Origin: Siphonodentalium dalli
Taxonomy: Eukaryota > Mollusca > Scaphopoda > Gadilida > Siphonodentaliidae
Reading direction: 5' to 3'
Assembly (NCBI GenBank): GCA_032622095.1
Contig: CP136064.1
Coordinates: forward strand, 262,239,863-262,303,862
DNA length: 64,000 nucleotides
The first letter of the stretch is position 1. Every line of letters begins with the position of its first letter. The notes beneath the pieces were generated by a model, which worked only from the letters and a program-made list of their open reading frames with translations, was not told where the DNA came from and ran no database searches. A program made the translations under genes and the position numbers. Shown here piece after piece: positions 61,331 to 64,000 of this stretch.

Positions 61331-62266
61331 ATGTTCCATGTTACAGAAAGACAATCGTTTGTTGTGCCTTGTGTTTCCCTGTTACAGAATGACAATCACG
61401 AGTTATGCCTGGTTGTGAGATAATGACCACTAATGCATACAACCAACGATATAAGTGACAGTGAATAACATGTAGGAATATAATATACAATAAGTTGCAT
61501 GCTTAATTGACAGAAAACGTGCACGCAATTTGTTGTATTTTTTTTAATTTGAAAGTGGTAAAATGGATTATAATAAAATCACGTATATGACCACCACATG
61601 TGCAGCATATGTCCCGCACTTGGTGCGAAGAGAGACGAATGAAGAATTTTCAATAAAAGTCCTCAATTCGAAGCATAATATCAATCTGATAAGGATAATA
61701 CATATACAACACATGGATATTATAACAGTTTAACATGTTACACCAGTATTGCCTCTTCCAAAAGACATATTCCACTATCATAAGGCTTCATACATCAGTG
61801 ATTCGGTCGGCAACGGTAGGCATTCGTTCAGTATGCTATACTAAGGTGTTTATCCCCACTCTATATCATGACGTGTATCGATAGCGATTAAGAGTGAGGA
61901 GCGATGACACCACTTGTAGTGACATAGTGATATGTGGACGGGCTTTTTTTCCATAAAAGTTGGCATGCTGGATGAGTATTTCCCTTAGATACATGCATGT
62001 AACAGGTTGGTGTAAACATGTTAAGGTCGAAGTTCTTTAAGTTTTATGTTGCTGTGACTAGGGATGAGTAGTTTCATAGAGAAGAGTTATTTGTAGGTAT
62101 GCTACACTACATATGCATAGAGCTCATACATGGAAGATAAATCATGTGGAGGATAAATCATTTATAATATAAATAACGTGCAAGAGACATCATGTTTAAA
62201 CACAATTTCCAACCATAAATTTGCGAGCAAGACTAATAAGTGTATGGACATCTAATGCAGCCTCAC

Positions 62267-62440
62267 CTTGAATGTGCTGTTCACATAGAAAGGTGTGATG
62301 TTCAGTGCATGGTGCGTCATGAATACCAACGCCACCAGTTGAATTTCTGCGCAGTATAAGACAGTTTGCTTCAACTTCAAGGGACTTTTGTTCTGTTACT
62401 TGCAATGTGACCGGTAGTCCTGTGTAGCAGAATTGGGCTA
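62267..62440 (-). CDS. CTLD membrane receptor, C-terminal lectin-domain exon
   Basis: A 174-nt phase 1-1 exon between TAATTGTCAG and CAAG|GTGAGG. It codes 57 residues: an N-terminal C-YTGLPVTLQV segment, then EANCLILRRNS, GIHDAPC and HTFLCEQ. The spacing of the Cys residues (CLIL ... DAPC ... FLCE) is that of the conserved end of a C-type-lectin-like domain (CxxL, W/H-D-xxC, FxCE). The usual Trp before D is His here. EPN/QPD and WND sugar and Ca2+ motifs are not visible in this half, so carbohydrate binding cannot be assumed. The first half of the domain and the signal peptide were not found between 62441 and 64000 and are probably upstream of the window. Confidence 0.65.
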
Positions 62441-63169
62441 CTGACAATTACACATATAAATAGCAGACACGATTGGAGGAACAGCAGTAAACATATGTTG
62501 TTAGCATATGATGTATACATATATATTCCAATACGTTATAATACATTATTATCGGGATTAGTATCTACCATTCCCATCATAAATATTAATAAAAACATGA
62601 CAGCACACATAAAACCCAGCACTGTCCTCCAATACGAACACATAAAACCCATTAATTTCCTCCAAGTGACGGACAATCTGGGATTCAGAAAATAAACACA
62701 ATTTCCATTCATACTTAGTGTTGCCCACTTTCTAAGCTGAGCGTTGTGGGCATATGATACGACTAGCGTGTCACTTGTCTTTCTTGAAAACATGAATACT
62801 AATATATTCGCATGGAACTGCTATGTATTGAGTATCGTATTTTCAAGCGATGTGTGCGGTTAATTGTCATTTTATATTCCAATTAATATTAATCCATGCG
62901 CTTCCCCCATTTTGACCAAACACTGTTCCAACGATATTCAAATCAAACCATTGGTACTTGAGTAACGATCCGAAATGCGAAGCAAAGATGGACAATCTTC
63001 CTATTTTCAACAAGGACAATAACGTCCACACGTGGACAAAACATATCAGCATCATTCCGTCATCCTGGTCTGTTATAATTCCAAATAACAATCACGTCTG
63101 ACCATTGCTACTGGAGTGGTAATGCCAAATGTCTGTACAGAGTGAAAAGCACAAGCAGAATCGTAATTC
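62441..63169. other. Unassigned DNA upstream of the CTLD exon
   Basis: I looked here on the minus strand for the first half of a lectin domain and a signal peptide and found neither. Confidence 0.5.
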
Positions 63170-63640
63170 TGGTCACAACGATTGGACGAACCCCTTATTA
63201 ATCGGGTATCATTTCCCATTAAACTGAGCTATCGACATACGAAATCACAACCAAATCGGATGATCTATGTCGAATTTAGATGTACAAGCTGAAATGTTTG
63301 TACAGACACAACATTTACAAATTTCAAAGTCAAACAATGGCTGTAACACTGGTCAAAATTAATGGACGAAAACCATATTTTTTCGGTATCCTCCCTCAAA
63401 CTGTACTATCAACATACAAAAGCAACACCAACTCGGTTAATCCATGCCCACGGCACACGCTGAAATACCTTATCTGAAGCAAACTTGACCAAGTTCCAAG
63501 TAAAACAAGGGCCGTAACTCGGGTGCAAATGAATGGATGAAACACGTATTTTTGGGTATCCTTTCCCCCAAACCGTGCTCTCACGATGCCAAAGTAAAAC
63601 GAATATCCGATCATTAACACCCGAGTTACAAGGTAATGTG
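63170..63640. repeat. Diverged tandem repeat, about 170-bp unit, three copies
   Basis: GGC(T/C)GTAACAC / GGGCCGTAACTC blocks followed by AAAATTAATGGA / CAAATGAATGGA, then (G)GTATCCT, recur with about 170-bp spacing. The style is common in mollusc genomes. Confidence 0.65.
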
Positions 63641-64000
63641 TTCGACAACTCGGACTGATGGCCAGACAGCCGGACGGACATAATCCTTGACTATATACCA
63701 CGAACCATCTTCAGGGGTCGGGGCATAATAAACGTTTCCGTTCCAAATATGGTAATCAGTTAATATCAAAATGCGTTTCGTACCATCTGTGCAAACTAAG
63801 ATGTACACTCCATATACCTATGAAACATGAGATTTTAATATGTTTGGTTGCTGCGAATGAACTGCGCGTCATTATCATAGCTGGTGTTGGTCAAAATGTT
63901 GACAATCTTGATAGAGATTGGAAAATAGTCCGGTTCTGAGAGAGAGAGCTGCCAAAGTTTCCAGGGTGACTGAAAGTCAATTTTTACCGGGAAGCGAAAG

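Noticed and set aside
62536-62793. Minus frame with NGNCVYFLNP as a possible lectin N-terminal exon
   Set aside because: No splice sites in the correct phase, and the Cys/Trp spacing does not fit a CTLD.
63626-63808. Possible upstream exon of the CTLD gene
   Set aside because: The frame lies in a dispersed repeat context and has no lectin-domain pattern.

Overview
The window looks like nuclear DNA from a marine invertebrate, most likely a lophotrochozoan and probably a mollusc. It is AT-rich and gene-poor, with intron-containing genes, several LINE types, many short foldback and inverted-repeat elements, and low-copy repeats of a style common in molluscs (GGCCGTAACTC tracts, CAGACAGA tails, CAAAATGGC motifs). 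The species and phylum are inferred from this style and were not tested by a search. No CRISPR array, operon, rRNA or convincing tRNA was seen. Most open frames in the window are short chance frames.

Two genes can be supported well. (1) A single-exon family A GPCR of the Srw / myosuppressin-receptor (DMSR-like) type starts at 8745. It is split inside TM2 by a 4.8 kb non-LTR retrotransposon (8997-13797) in antisense orientation. The insertion is flanked by a perfect 15-bp target-site duplication, and the rest of the receptor (13813-14706) continues in the same frame after it. The LINE is truncated at its 5' end inside ORF1 and has a frameshift between its endonuclease and reverse transcriptase. 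(2) A minus-strand type I membrane protein with a C-type-lectin-like domain is seen as four phase-compatible exons (62440-62267, 60480-60409, 57783-57663, 55471-54994). They encode the C-terminal half of a CTLD, a short stalk, a transmembrane segment and a tyrosine-rich cytoplasmic tail. Its first exons are probably beyond 64000.

The most unusual system is a 69-bp near-palindromic hairpin module. It occurs as a left/right inverted pair inside two non-autonomous element families whose outer ends differ. Family A has GTGACCCGCC ends (257-718, 36190-36539, 58923-59380). Family B has CCCTTTACCC ends with TTAA on both sides, as in piggyBac-type elements (8129-8485, 15384-16977, 53111-53565). One family B copy carries a further 1.1 kb insertion with its own 6-bp duplication.

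Layout: 0-8.7 kb, family A copy, LINE relic, one copy of a 2.8 kb dispersed repeat, family B copy; 8.7-14.7 kb, GPCR plus LINE; 15-24.7 kb, nested family B element, TGTGTA-rich foldback, a candidate zinc-knuckle exon, minisatellites, second copy of the 2.8 kb repeat; 24.7-43 kb, mostly unassigned DNA with a 344-bp tandem repeat, a small membrane ORF and LINE relics; 43-50 kb, a GC-richer island with a hypothetical ORF and large minisatellite fields including an inverted one; 50-54 kb, an LTR-like repeat copy, LINE endonuclease relic and family B copy; 54.9-62.5 kb, the CTLD receptor gene with a family A copy and tandemly duplicated stalk exons in its introns; 62.5-64 kb, repeats.
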